Below are positions 34,984 to 46,915 of a DNA stretch of 64,000 nt, one piece after another. The notes under the pieces were generated by a model that saw nothing but the letters and a program-made list of their open reading frames with translations, was not told the origin of the DNA and did not search any database. Position 1 is the stretch's first letter, and each line of letters starts with the position of its first letter. Origin of the DNA: Amphibalanus amphitrite (taxonomy: Eukaryota > Arthropoda > Thecostraca > Balanomorpha > Balanidae); NCBI RefSeq assembly GCF_019059575.1, contig NW_024881625.1:496001-560000 (forward strand). Reading direction: 5' to 3'. Made by a program: the position numbers and the translations under genes.

Positions 34984-36098
34984 ATGAGTGACCGCGCGGA
35001 GGCCAGGCCGAGGCAGGCCTCGTCTCGGGATGGTGGTGCCAGAGACACATCCGCACTAGTGCACAGTGACACTACTAGCGAGCGACAATCGGTGAGCGAG
35101 CTAGTAAGGAACTACAGTGACCCGCCCGAAGGACAGAAAAGAGACAGATCCGAGTCCGGCGATCCTGCACCAGCCGGCAAGCGTGGCGCAAGGGAGTTGG
35201 GCGGTGAGCCCACGCCCAGTCCGTCGGCTCTCGGCGGCCGCGGCTTCAGAGAGCGGCTGGAAGACGCGATCGACGGCCTGGAGAGTCGGCTCGTCGCCTC
35301 CTTCTCACGTGAGCTCCACGAGTTCCGCGAGTCGCTAACAGCCGAAATCGACAAGCTCAACGAGCGTGTCAGAGACCTGGAGCGGCACGTCGAGGTGCGA
35401 GACGGGGTCATCGATCAGCTAACCGACGATCTCCGCCAGTCCAGAGCTGACATCACGGCCCTTCAAACCAGAGTTGAAGATGCAGAAATAAACTCCCGCC
35501 TGCCATGCCTCATCTTCTCCGGTACAGCCATGGCGCCCCGCCGCTCGGCCCGCCCTTGATCAACCAGACATCGCCGGGGGCGGCTGACGCCGCCGCTGCG
35601 ACCGTGCCGCCCGGCTCCGGTCGAGGACGCGCGCCCGGGACGTCACAGTCAGCTGACCGCCAGGTCACGGCCGGCCCGGGCCAGTCGGCGGCGGACGGCG
35701 GGCGGGCGCGGTCGGGCGCGCGGGTCGGTGACCGAGAGGAGCGGGAGGATGTGAACACACTCGTCGTGGACACCCTCAACCAGTGTATGCCCGGTCTCAA
35801 CCTGTCGTCAGCGGACATAGATCGGGCTCATCGGCTGCCAGGCGCGAACCACCGGATCATCGTCCGCTTCGTTCGCTCTGGAGAAGGCAGCCTACGAGAC
35901 AGGATCATGACCCGGCGCATGGAGTTGAAGGGCAAAGACCTCTACGTCAACGAGTCGCTGACGAAGATGAGAGGACTGATCTTCAGATCTCTACTGGCCG
36001 CCAAACGCGAGAAGAAGGTTTACACAGTCTACTCACGGGGCGGCCAAGTATTCTTCAAGCAAGAGCAGTACGGCACCGGAAAGCGAGTAGACTCTTAG
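34984..36098 (+). pseudogene. LINE ORF1 (coiled coil plus RRM-like)
   Basis: It starts at ATG 34984 (MSDRAEARPRQASS). A basic, disordered N-terminus is followed by a coiled coil (ESRLVASF ... EIDKLNERVRDLERHVEVRD). After a frameshift near 35.5 kb it continues with a proline/glycine-rich linker and an RRM-like block: SSADIDRAHRLPG, IIVRFVRSGEG, ELKGKDLYVNESLTKMRG. This arrangement is usual for nucleic-acid-binding ORF1 proteins of L1/Tx1-group LINEs. The base composition is markedly GC-rich, unlike ORF2. Confidence 0.75.
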
Positions 36099-37004
36099 GA
36101 GCAGGTGCGCCGGCTCGGCTACACAGTACTCGAGCGCTGAGTACCGGCTCGCCTGTACGGCGAACTGCGCGACCGCCTGCACTCCGGGCCGTGTTCGACG
36201 ACGTCTGCTAACTTACCGGTGCCAACTTCATCAATCAGGTGATGTCGTTCGAACGGGTTCATCAGTCCAACGTCTAATAATAATCGTTGTTTACCGGAAT
36301 TGTGTACCTAAGACATAAGTTAAAGTTAAAGTTCAATTTCAAGCAATTGTATCAACTTGCAACAGTGCAGTTAATCTTTGTCTATAGTACTTGTAGGTCG
36401 ACTTCTTGATAGTCGTTTCACTGATTACCTTGCTAACTTTTTGTCGCGGGCTCCGCGTTCTGTTTACTTAGTTGTTTTTCACTCTTTATGTTTTCCTTGT
36501 CATACCCCTTATTGCATTACTTAATACTGTTGTCATCCATACTATCATTGTCACTGTTTATTGCGCCAACACTGGTTTTCGTTTCCCCCAAGAGACTCTC
36601 TGTTCGTCCGTCTGTTTTGATTTTCCGCAGATTAGGCATCATGTCCCGGAGCAGTGCGGCGTCGGCGGGGGGATCGGCGGCGGCGCTCGGCTCGGCCCGT
36701 CCTCGGTGGGTGGCTGGGGCGGCGGCGGCGAGACTGGGAGCGCGAGCGGTCTTCTATAGAACCCGAGGACAACAGCCGACTGCCCTCCTTGCGACCGGCG
36801 ACGCTCGTACCTGTTTCCTCTTCTCACAAGCTGGAGCCCTGGTGAGCGTTAACACTTCCAATTACACAGATACAAACGCTACACTTGCGCAATCCAGCAC
36901 CATGCCACAAATCCGCAAACGTGCCGACACCGTCAAGTACCCAACGCCAAATGCATGCAATGAAATGAAGACACGTGAGCACATTTTTCAATATTTGCAA
37001 GAAT
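36099..37004 (+). other. LINE spacer between ORF1 and ORF2
   Basis: The spacer is unusually long, about 0.9 kb. A 176-codon open frame (36488-37018) crosses most of it and overlaps the ORF2 start. It has a hydrophobic N-terminus and then an alanine/glycine-rich part, with no recognisable domain. Composition switches from AT-rich to GC-rich near 36.65 kb and back to AT-rich near 36.85 kb. Whether it is translated is unknown. Confidence 0.5.
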
Positions 37005-40000
37005 ATGGGTTCCATTAAAATCATATCAATTAATGTCAGAGGCCTAGGATCTCAACACAAGCGAAGAGACGTAATGCATTATATAAAAAATCTAAACAGT
37101 AACATAATCCTTCTTCAAGACACTCACTTGACGCAGGATAAAATACCATCGTTTAATAATCTTTGGGAAGGAAAGGCATACCACTCTTGCCATACAAGTA
37201 ACAGTAGAGGTGTGTCTATACTCATCAATAAAAATAGCCAACACGAAATAATAAACAAATACGTAGACAATAAAGGCAATTATCTCATACTTGAATGTAA
37301 AATAAATTCTGTCAACTACTTGGTAAGCAGTATATATGGCCCGAATCGAGATGAGCCGCAGTTCTACGAACAATTAGGTCAAATAATAGAAAATGCAAAC
37401 TATGATAATATCATCCTCGGTGGGGACTTTAATTTCGTGGCAAATGCAGAAGATGATAGTTATGGATATATTCGTGAGAATAATGTTAATGCGAGGAAGA
37501 AATTCATGTCAATATGCAATGAAAATAACTTAATTGATATATGGCGACATAAAAACCCAACGCAACAACAGTACACGTGGTTCACATCCAATTTAAACAA
37601 GGGAGCAAGATTGGATATGTTTTTCGTTAGCAACCACCTGGTCGCCAGCTGCTCCGATTTGCAAATACTCCCTGGATATAAAACGGATCATAATATCATT
37701 TCAATGCGGGTACAAACCAATGAACAACAAAGAGGACCTGGCCTGTGGAAATTTAATGAATCTTTATTACATGATGAAAAATACATACAAATCGTAAATG
37801 AATGCATCCAGAGAACGATTGAGGAGTACGCTGTACCTCTGTACACTAAAGAATTTCTTTCAAATGCAGAAAACTTCAACAAAATAGAATTCAAATAGGT
37901 GATGACCTATTTTATGAAACACTTCTGATGCTCATCAGAGGAGAAACTGTTAAATACTCAAAAATTAAAGCAAGAGAATTCAAGCTAAAAGAAAAAGAAT
38001 TAATTACGAAGGTAGCTCAAGCAAGCTCAGCTTTTACAATCAACAGATCGGAAGAAAATAGCTCACAGCTTAAGAGTTGTAAGGAGGAGCTAGAGAAGTT
38101 TAGGGAGCCTATTGTTCACGGTTTAATTGTAAGATCCAGAATAAGATGGCACGAAGAAGGCGAAAGGTCATCTAAATATTTCCTCGGTTTAGAGAAAAGA
38201 AATGCAATGAGGAAAAGCCCAGCAGAGCTTATCTCTGACGATCATAAAATTACAGAAGCGTCAGAAATCCTTAAGGCCTTCACCAACGACTTAACCCATA
38301 AATTTAACAAAATAAACAGTGCTCCCAAAGAAGTAGTTAAAAAACTCGCACTTGAGAACATCAATGAAAAAATAAACGCACATGAACGAGCACTCCTTGA
38401 GAACACGATCTCTTATCAAGAATTAACACAGGCAATGCAAAAAATGAACAAAGGAAAATCCCCAGGCTCAAATGGGTATACGGCATGTTTCTTTAGAAAA
38501 TTTTGGCAGAAATTGGGGCCCTTCCTTTACAGAGCATTTATATATTGTACCAAACTTGGCAAAACCCTTCTTTCTCATCGAGAGGGGATCATAACAATGA
38601 TCCCCAAGGCCGGAAAACAACTCAACACTTTAAAAGGTTGGCGCCCAATAACGTTGTTGAATGTTGATTTCAAAATAATTTCGTCAGCTATCTCGGCACG
38701 AATACAAAAAGTAATAGGAAAGCTAGTAGACCCATGTCAAACAGCCTACATTAAAGGACGATACATAGGTGAAAATACACGCTTAATATATGACGTGATA
38801 AATCTCCTTTCAAACAGAAAAGAATCAGGGTTAGTTATGTCTGCTGACTTTGAAGCTGCATTTGATTCGCTCTCGTGGGAGATGATACTGGAAGTGTTAA
38901 AACAGTACAACTTTGGACCAAATTTCATAGAAGTCATTAAACTTCTATATTTAAACAACGATAACTTCTCCCGAATAATAGTAAACGGGCATTTGGGGAT
39001 AAAATATACCTGAATTGCGGAATCCGACAAGGAGACCCGACTTCAGGCTACCTTTTCAACCTCGCAGTGAACCTGCTTACGCAACAAATCAAGAAATCAA
39101 GAAAAGTAACCGGCATCAAAATTTCAGACAGTGCGGAAGTAAGAATTTCTCAATATGCCGACGATACCATCTTATTCCTAAAGAATGAAACAGAATGCGT
39201 TAAAGGAGCTATACAAGAATTGCAAAGATTCTCAGAAACATCAGGACTTAACTTAAACATTGACAAAACATGTTGTCTGCGGATTGGCTGCGCAAGGCAG
39301 TTCAACAACGTTAGTTGCAGCCAAATCAAGTTTGTTGACCAATTGAAAATATTAGGAATAACGTTCAATGAGAATAACAAAAACATTACTCAGGTCAATT
39401 TCGAACCGAAAATCACTCAGATTCAAACAGAAATTCAACATTGGTGTAGAAGAAACATTACAACGTTAGGGCGAATAACAGTCGTCAAGTCCCTGTTGAT
39501 GTCAAAATTAGTTCATCTATTTATGGCCCTACCTGACCCCTCTAGAAAAGAATTTAAAAGTCTTGAGAGAATCTTATTCGAATTTGTTTGGGGTGGTAAA
39601 CGAGATCCAATAAAACGCGCGAAACTTATACAAAACTTTACCGCAGGTGGTCTTCGCATGATAGATGTCCAATCCTTCTGCGCCAGCATGAAGCTGACAT
39701 GGCTCAAAAGAATAATGGCATCAAACGCATCATGGTCACGTATAGTCGAAATTGAACTACCACCAATTGAAAACGTGCTTCAATTTGGCAGTAAACAACT
39801 AGAGAAATTGATGAAGAAGGTTGAAAACAAGTTTTGGAGCGACGTACTAAAAAGTTTTGCAAACTTTAGCAGAGTATACGTACCTGATGAGGCTAACGTA
39901 CTTTTCGAAAGCATATGGTTTTCAGATTACACGAAATTCCAATGTTCAATAATACGTAGCTGGTACAAAAAAGGAATTCGGCTCATAAATGATTTGTTTA

Positions 40001-40800
40001 ACGAAAATACAGGGACCTTACATACCAAAGAGAGCCTCGAAAATGCTTACGACGTGAAGATGACATTTTTATGTTATTCGAGCTTAATCAGGAGCTTACC
40101 TGATTACATAAAAAACCAACAAATAGATAAAACACTTGGGCCGATAATGCCACATAGAATGTGCGTGGTGTTAAACAATGAAAAATTTTCACGTCAAGCG
40201 TACGAAGCAAATGTAAAACATAAGCAGTTAGAAATACGGAATGCTAATGAACGCCAAAAAGCAAAGTGGATCAGAGATATTGGGGGTTTTGAGGAAAATA
40301 GCCTTGCAATCTTAAAAAAGGTCACAAAGTCAGCAAAACTGATAATGTTTCAATATAAACTCATAAATCGCATAGTAGCAACGAATACTTACCTTAAGAC
40401 TATACACATTAAAGACGAAGATACTTGCACGTTCTGTAAAGTAGAACCGGAAACACTGGTTCATATGTTCTGGCATTGTAATAAAGTAAAGTCCTTTATA
40501 GCAGATATCAAACGCAGAATTTTAGATCCGTACGAAATACGCCTCCCTATAAACAGCAAAACTTGGTTCTTCCTAATCGATGCAAATCCACAACAGACAC
40601 ATATATTGGCTTTAGCAAAAATGGTCATATATGAAGCAAGGTTACGAAATATCACACCAGAGGTGACACACCTAATAAACAAACTGAAAATTGTTGTAGA
40701 AATAGAACAACAAGCAGCTAATCGCATAAACAAACAAATAGAATTCGAGAAAAAGTGGGGAAGACTAAAAAGCATCGTCGTACAAAACGATGCACATTAA
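37005..40800 (+). pseudogene. LINE ORF2: endonuclease-RT (Tx1/L1 group)
   Basis: ATG 37005 opens MGSIKIISINVRGLG. The apurinic-type endonuclease follows (ILLQDTHL, SSIYGPNRDE, ILGGDFNF, ARLDMFFVS, GYKTDHNII), then GPGLWKFNESLL, typical of L1/Tx1. RT motifs are GKSPGSNGYTACFF, RPITLLNVDFKIIS, SADFEAAFDSLSWE, IRQGDPTSGYLFNL and QYADDTILFL. The C-terminal zinc motif is CTFC-x8-H-x4-C. Frameshifts near 37.9 kb (after NKIEFK) and 39.01 kb (before IRQGDP) split it into three blocks; the last (39067-40800) is open for 577 codons. It is AT-rich throughout. Confidence 0.88.
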
Positions 40801-41618
40801 CTGCCGTATATTTTTTTTTACACAAATCTTTGTACGTCAATCCATAACACAGTTGCACACTTGCAGCACTCTTGCCTGCAAATGCATGCATTTGCATGCA
40901 TTTGTGGGCATGTAAATTGTATCTTCATGCAATTTGCATCTCATGTGAGATCAGTTTGCATCATTGCATGATGTTGGCTGATCTGCATGAGGAATAGAAA
41001 TACGTAAAAACACTTAAAAATACATACATAAAATGCATACAATAAATACATAGTATACAGTATACATAAATATACACATCATATTTATAAAACAAACATG
41101 CCACAAACACCCGGATGATCCCCAAGGTCACGAGCTCGCCGGTCGCGGGAAGGGACTAGCGGCTGTTTTGTCTTGCATGTGATGTGTGAAAGGAGCAAAA
41201 CAAAGTAGAAAATAGTAGAGATTCCAGTCACGCCGCCGCCGCCTCGTGACCGGGCTGGCCGAGTCGCCGCCGGCGCGTCTTCCGCCGGCGTCGCTCGCTG
41301 CATCGCCGGTGTCATTGATGGTTGATAGTCATTGATAGCTGTTAAAAGTTGATATAAAAACTGTTCTGTATTGATAAATGTAAACCTCTGGGCTTTGTTA
41401 AATAATTTGTATTTTTTTGCAGTGTTGTTATCCTTATCTTGTGTTGAACGTTTCACCCGGACCTTGCCTCGCTGTTTTGCTCACTCTGACTTGTTTGGTT
41501 GCCTGTTCGCTGTTGGAGCAGTGCCGCAAAGACCGGTCCCGCGGTGGTGCCATGTGTGCCTTGACCTGTGTAGTGCAACCATTGCAGCGGTGCAGTGATA
41601 GTGGGACGCGTGTGAGCT
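40801..41618 (+). other. LINE 3' UTR, first part
   Basis: This is a non-coding segment between the ORF2 stop and the hAT insertion. It holds repeated ATGCAAATGCATGCATTTGC-type words near 40.88-40.98 kb. The 3' UTR resumes at 46752 and ends with AATAAA and an A-run. Confidence 0.7.
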
Positions 41619-42487
41619 GTTGGGGGCAGACTTGTAAACGACTCAAAATTTTTTTTGAGTCGATTCTTTGTTTGAGTCTGGAAATTTGAATCGATTCATC
41701 AAACGACTCATGATGTTAAATTTAATTGATTCGAATCAACTCATGACTCATCAAGTTCCTCGATAAAATGATTCGAATCAACTCATGACTCGAACAACTA
41801 GCCAACGGAATGATTCGAATCAACTCATGACTCACATTTTGATGAATCGATTCAAATCAACTCATGACTCACACGACATTTTTATTGAACTTATTTCATT
41901 CAACCCATGACTCACTATAGGCATTTGTTGATTATTTGACTCAAAGCTATGATAAAATGAAAATGCCGCATACCACAATTGTATTAAGCAGCATAGTAGC
42001 CTTGACCAAACATTCAAGCAGCTACCTAGTAGGACTAGGTACATAGGTACCTACCTTACACCTACCTATCTTCAACACTCAACAGTCAACAGTGCAATAT
42101 CAGATAAATTTGTAAGTAACTCTGAGAGACAATTATAATATAAGTGAGGACTAAGGAGTAGCATAGTAACCTATCTCTTATTATTACCTAGAAAGTCTTT
42201 TTGAAAATTCAAAAGCACAAGTTCCGAGAGGCATTCATGTTTTTTTTAATCAAACTTTTTCTACATGATAATGAAACAAATGTTACTACTTCTTACTTAT
42301 CACATAAAATTATTCAAACAGTACAACCTCAAAAATAGGATTAATCCCACCTGTGACACATTCAGCATCAGCAGGGACTCCATGGGCCACGAGGAGCAAA
42401 TGAGGAGGCCATGACCTTGCATGGGTGGCTCAGGCCTCAGAATCAGATATGATCTTGAGTTGAGACTCATTGAAAGTAGTTAAGGTA

Positions 42488-43860
42488 TCGGTAAAGCTGG
42501 CGTCACCGTCGCCTTCCCGCCAAGGTAGGCCATAATGACCAAGGTCACGTATGTCAAACTAGTGGCAGCTTCAGATCGCAGTTACCGTGCGATCGTACTA
42601 ACTTACTGCAAATTTGTGCTAACCTGCTGCAGTGGAAAACAAGTAAGTATTATGTCCGTGAAGTTAGCGTCAGCAACAACAACGAATACAGCGTCGGATT
42701 CAGAATCGCTCAAAAAACTCATATTCGGTCAATTGGGGGACGGGGAGCAAGAATATGACCTTTATTTGGCCCTAGCTTTTATCCCTTACCCCTTAATCGG
42801 CCCTTAAAGGAAGGGGCGCGTCAAAAGTGCCTCAAGGGTTCGTCTGATCGCCAAAATAAGGGTCGCAATCGATTCCCCGGGTTAATATCTAGCCGCAGCC
42901 TTGGGTTCCAGATGTGTGCAACTTACCCCTTACCCCTTAATCGGCCCTTAAAGGAAGGGGCGCGTCAAAAGTGCCTCAAGGGTTCGTCTGATCGCCAAAA
43001 TAAGGGTCGCAATCGATTCTTCGGGTCAATATCTAGCCGCAGCCTCGGGTTCCAGATGTGTGCAACTTACCCCTTACCCCTTAATCGGCCCTTAAAGGAA
43101 GGGGCGCGTCAAAAGTGCCTCAAGGGTTCCTCTGATCGCAAAAATAAGGGTCGCAATCGATTCCTCGGGTCAATATCTAGCCGCAGCCACGGGTTCCAGA
43201 TGTGTGCAACTTACCCCTAACCCCTTGAGGCACTTTTGACGCGCCCCTTCCTTTAAGGGCCGATTAAGGGGTAAGGGGTAAGTTGCACACATCTGGAACC
43301 CGAGGCTGCGGCTAGATATTGACCCGAAGAATCGATTGCGACCCTTATTTTGGCGATCAGACGAACCCTTGAGGCACTTTTGACGCGCCCCTTCCTTTAA
43401 GGGCCGATTAAGGGGTAAGGGGTAAGTTGCACACATCTGGAACCCAAGGCTGCGGCTAGATATTAACCCGGGGAATCGATTGCGACCCTTATTTTGGCGA
43501 TCAGACGAACCCTTGAGGCACTTTTGACGCGCCCCTTCCTTTAAGGGCCGATTAAGGGGTAAGGGATAAAAGCTAGGGCCAAATAAAGGTCATATTCTTG
43601 CTCCCCGTCCCCCAATTGACCGAATATGAGTTTTTTGAGCGATTCTGAATCCGACGCTGTATTCGTTGTTGTTGCTGACGCTAACTTCACGGACATAATA
43701 CTTACTTGTTTTCCACTGCAGCAGGTTAGCACAAATTTGCAGTAAGTTAGTACGATCGCACGGTAACTGCGATCTGAAGCTGTCACTAGTTTGACATACG
43801 TGACCTTGGTCATTACGGCCTACCTTGGCGGGAAGGCGACGGTGACGCCAGCTTTACCGA
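42488..43860. mobile_element. Foldback element with 144-bp internal repeats
   Basis: An almost perfect palindrome with ends TCGGTAAAGCTGGCG and its inverse; the centre is near 43.22 kb. Each arm has about 430 bp of unique sequence and then 144-bp tandem units with the core CCTTAATCGGCCCTTAAAGG (42791, 42935, 43079 in the left arm). Because 144 is 48 codons, an open frame (MCATYPLPLNRPLKEGARQ per unit) runs through the repeats in both arms. No target duplication is evident. Confidence 0.8.
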
Positions 43861-44702
43861 CCTAGGTGAGTTTATTTATATTATAGCATAGCCTATAGGT
43901 AGTTTATAGGCTATAGGTAGTTTGGGCGTATTTGACTCTATAGACGCCCAAATTCTTATGCTGTTGATTGATTATTGGGACCAAATTGGGACTGGGAGAA
44001 GGGGAGGCAGCCGCAGGTGTCAATTCTGACTTCTGACATGTAAAATGTAGGTACACTCGGGGGCAGATTGATGTTCTACAACTCTTTATCCAACGGGTTC
44101 CTATGGCTCAGCATTGGCAGCAGCCGCCTGGTACCGGTAGACTGTGCCGCTTCACTTGTCAAGCGGCACAGCCTACCCACCCGTATGACACCGGTCTGGG
44201 TCGGTGGCTGGAAGGCGATGTGGGCCGCCTGTGACGTCAGCGCAGCGGTGAGGGCCGAGCCCGGAGGCATGGCTCGGGTCGGCGCGGCGCGCGGCGGCTG
44301 GCGAGGGCTGGGGAGTGAGGTGGGGTGGGAGCACGGACATCGCGCGGCTGAGCGAGTTTAGTTAACTTTCGCGTCTCAAGGCGCCAATTATTCTACCTAA
44401 CAATTGTGCTAACCCAGTTGTTAAAATGTCCTATCCCGGCCCCAAGACAGCGCCTATCATCATCATACTTGCAATGCACTTTACGACACACTTAAGCGTG
44501 GCAATGGGACGGTCGATAGAACTTATGTCACTCGTGCATCGAGGTGCGGAGCTATATTTTGTATAACATATTAGTATTAAGGCCTTGATTGAGCAGATTG
44601 GTGTCTATTGTTTCGCACGGCAATCGTCCAGAGACGTGGGAACTGGGGGTTATGAGTAGTGCCGCAGCCAACGCCCCAATTTAAAGCGATTATTACTGTT
44701 GC

Positions 44703-44850
44703 TCTAATATGTGGTCGCAGCCCTCAATAGCAAACCGTTCCAACTAGGAGCCAAAAAGTCGGCAACTCAGGGGGGTTCGAACCGGGCTTCTCCCACCGGC
44801 CAATTTACGACACGAGCGTCCATCCACTGAGCTACCGAGAATGGTCCTCG
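44703..44850 (-). mobile_element. tRNA-derived SINE, minus-strand copy
   Basis: On the minus strand: CGGTAGCTCAGTGGATGGACG (A-box region), then AAGCCCGGTTCGAACC (B box), and a body with GGAACGGTTTGCTA and GGGCTGCGACCACAT. It faces a second copy head-to-head. Confidence 0.65.
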
Positions 44851-44934
44851 TCTGTACAAAACAAAATGACATTGACCCGCTGACCGCCAATGACAGTATT
44901 GTGACATTTGATCGCGTTTGACCGCGGCAGGTGG

Positions 44935-45077
44935 TCGCTGGTTTCGGCAGCTCAGTGGACACACGCTAGCGTCGTAGGGTGACCGGTTGGAGAAACCCGG
45001 TTCGAACCGTCCCAGGTGCGCGACTTATTTGTTCCTAGATGGAACGGTTTGCTTTTGATGGCTGCGACCACACATAA
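44935..45077 (+). mobile_element. tRNA-derived SINE, plus-strand copy
   Basis: GGCAGCTCAGTGGACACACG (A-box region) and AAACCCGGTTCGAACC (B box, 44999-45008) are followed by the same body as the inverted copy (GGAACGGTTTGCTTTTGATG, GGCTGCGACCACA). Divergence from the partner implies two insertions or an old inverted duplication. Confidence 0.65.
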
Positions 45078-45682
45078 CCCGGCGGCCGCTGGGCCTCCGC
45101 GCCACCCGCCGGCCGCTGGGGGGGGGGGGGCATAAAGTTGCCCCCCCTTTACTTCTGCGACGATATCGTCGCAACGCGAAGAGATAGAGAAGCGAAACTT
45201 TGCACACATCTTCCTGAATACCTAGCCGAGGTTGTGTCCAAATTTGGTGTCGATCCCATTTGAAATGACGTCACAGTGACGTCATAAGTGAAATTATAGA
45301 TTTGCGACTCTCATATTCCTCACGATACATCACATATATGGGACCGAATATAAAGGGCCGATTATTGGTCAGAAACTAGATGGAAGTGTAGTAACATGTT
45401 TTAGGATGACAGCAGGTGCTGTCTAGTTCATTTACAGTCCAGTTTCATGCTCAGCGTCATCAGAAACGGTCCATATCGGAAAACGACAAAACTTTATGAC
45501 GTCACTGTGACGTCATCTTAGGTGCTACAACCACCAAACTTTCCTCAAACATTGCCTAGGTATTCATTTGAAGCTATGCCAAGTTTCACGTTCGTAGCTC
45601 ATCAGGTTTCGGAGATATTTCACAAAACGTAAAGGGGGGGCAACTTTATGCCCCCCCCCCCCCCCCCCCAGCGGCTCGTGGG
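45078..45682. mobile_element. MITE D1 (TTAA-clan)
   Basis: A 605-bp element is flanked by ATAA on both sides (45074-45077, 45683-45686). The left end has a doubled tip: CCCGGCGGCCGCTGGG, then CCCGCCGGCCGCTGGG about 30 bp inside. The right tip is the inverse of CCCACGAGCCGCTGGG. G/C hairpin arms surround CATAAAGTTG. The interior has several TGACGTCA sites but, unlike A-C, few AGGTCA hexamers. A close copy is D2 at 56082. Confidence 0.8.
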
Positions 45683-46915
45683 ATAAGAGGAACAGTAAGA
45701 GTTTCTTAAAGTTGGGACGCCGCGCTATCCAAAAACCCCAGTTCCCACGTCTCTGGACGATTGCTGTGCGAAATAATAGACACCAATGAGCTCAGTCAAG
45801 GCCTTAATACTTATCTGTTAAAAACAATGTAGCTCCGCAACTCGATGCACGTGTGATATAAATTCTATCGGTTGTCCCAATGCCACGTTTAAGTGTGTCG
45901 TAAATCGTAATGTGCATGGCAAGTATGATGATAGGCGCTGTCTTGGGGATAGGACATTTTAACAACTGCTTTAGCACAATTGTTAGGTAGAATAATTGGC
46001 ACCTTGAGACGCGAAAGTTAACTACACTCGCTCAGCCGCGCGATGGTCCGTGCTCCCACCCTGCACCTCACTCCCCAGCCCTCGCCAGCCGCCGCGCCGC
46101 GCCGACCCGAGCCATGCCTCCGGGCTCTGCCCTCACCGCTGCGCTGACGTCACAGGCGGCCCACATCGCCTTCCAGCCACCGACCCAGACCGGTGGCATA
46201 CGGTGTGGGTAGGCTGTGCCGCTCGACAAGTAAGTGAAGCGGCACAGTCTACCGGTACCAGGCGGCTGCTGCCAATGCTGAGCCATAGGAACCCGGTTCA
46301 TAAAGAGTTGTAGAACATCAATCTGCCCCCGAGTGTACCTAGGTAGTGTAGCAGGCACTTGGCTTGGTAAGACTAAGTACCTACCAACTGCCAAATGCTT
46401 TTGGCTCATTAGGCGCCTGTGCCTGAGCCTCTGAGGCTCTTGTAAGTCTGAAATATGGAGTTAAGTGATGGCTAAAGCTGAGGGAGTGATCTAGCATTGA
46501 TTATTAGGGTGTTGATGGTGACTTGTAAACGACTCAAATTTTTTTTGAGTCGATTCTTTGTTTGAGTCGGAAATTTTGAATCGATTCATCAAATGACTCA
46601 TGATGCTAAATTTAATCGATTCGAATCAACTCATGACTCATCAAGTTCCTCGATGAAGTGATTCGAATCAACTCACGACTCATCGAAAAATGGTTTGATT
46701 CTGAGTCGATTCACGAATCAACTCAGAGTCGTTTACAAGTCTGGTTGGGGGGAGTTGTCGTTGCGCGTCGTGCCAGCTGAGGCAGCTGATGAAACGACTG
46801 ATGAGCCACTGGTGGCGCATCATTGGAGTGGATGATGTCGGATGACTGTGAATGTGATGAGATGATCTGAGTGTAATAAATGTATATTATCGAAAAAAAA
46901 AACTTTTCTAGTATT

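Larger units (their letters stand above)
44048..46341. mobile_element. Foldback with 0.6-kb arms around SINEs and MITE D1
   Basis: The arms at 44048-44672 and 45717-46341 are inverted copies with moderate divergence, sharing ends GTACACTCGGGGGCAGATTG. They include a TGACGTCA site, a G+C-rich segment and an AAGGCCTTGA block. The spacer (about 1.04 kb) holds an inverted SINE pair and MITE D1. Superfamily is unknown. Confidence 0.75.
41627..46743. mobile_element. hAT-type non-autonomous element inside the LINE
   Basis: Terminal inverted repeats are CAGACTTGTAAACGACTC and its inverse, with an 8-bp target duplication GTTGGGGG at 41619-41626 and 46744-46751. Subterminal arms are built of GATTCGAATCAACTCATGACTC words at both ends. 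No transposase was seen. Its interior carries a 1.37-kb foldback, a second foldback with 0.6-kb arms, a SINE pair and MITE D1, which explains the 5.1-kb length. Confidence 0.88.
34755..46900 (+). mobile_element. Tx1-like LINE, apparently full length, interrupted by a hAT
   Basis: A 15-bp target duplication AACTTTTCTAGTATT lies at 34740-34754 and 46901-46915. The 3' end has AATAAA near 46875 and a short A-run. Excluding the hAT at 41627-46743 and one GTTGGGGG, the LINE is about 7.0 kb: GC-rich 5' UTR, ORF1 (34.98-36.10 kb), a linker, ORF2 (37.0-40.8 kb) and a 3' UTR. The L1/Tx1-type endonuclease, RT and C-terminal zinc motif are all present. ORF1 has one frameshift and ORF2 two, so this copy is inactive, but complete ends suggest a fairly recent insertion. 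Confidence 0.9.

Noticed and set aside
35112-35411. Minus-strand open frames opposite LINE ORF1
   Set aside because: They are shadows of the GC-rich ORF1 coding strand.
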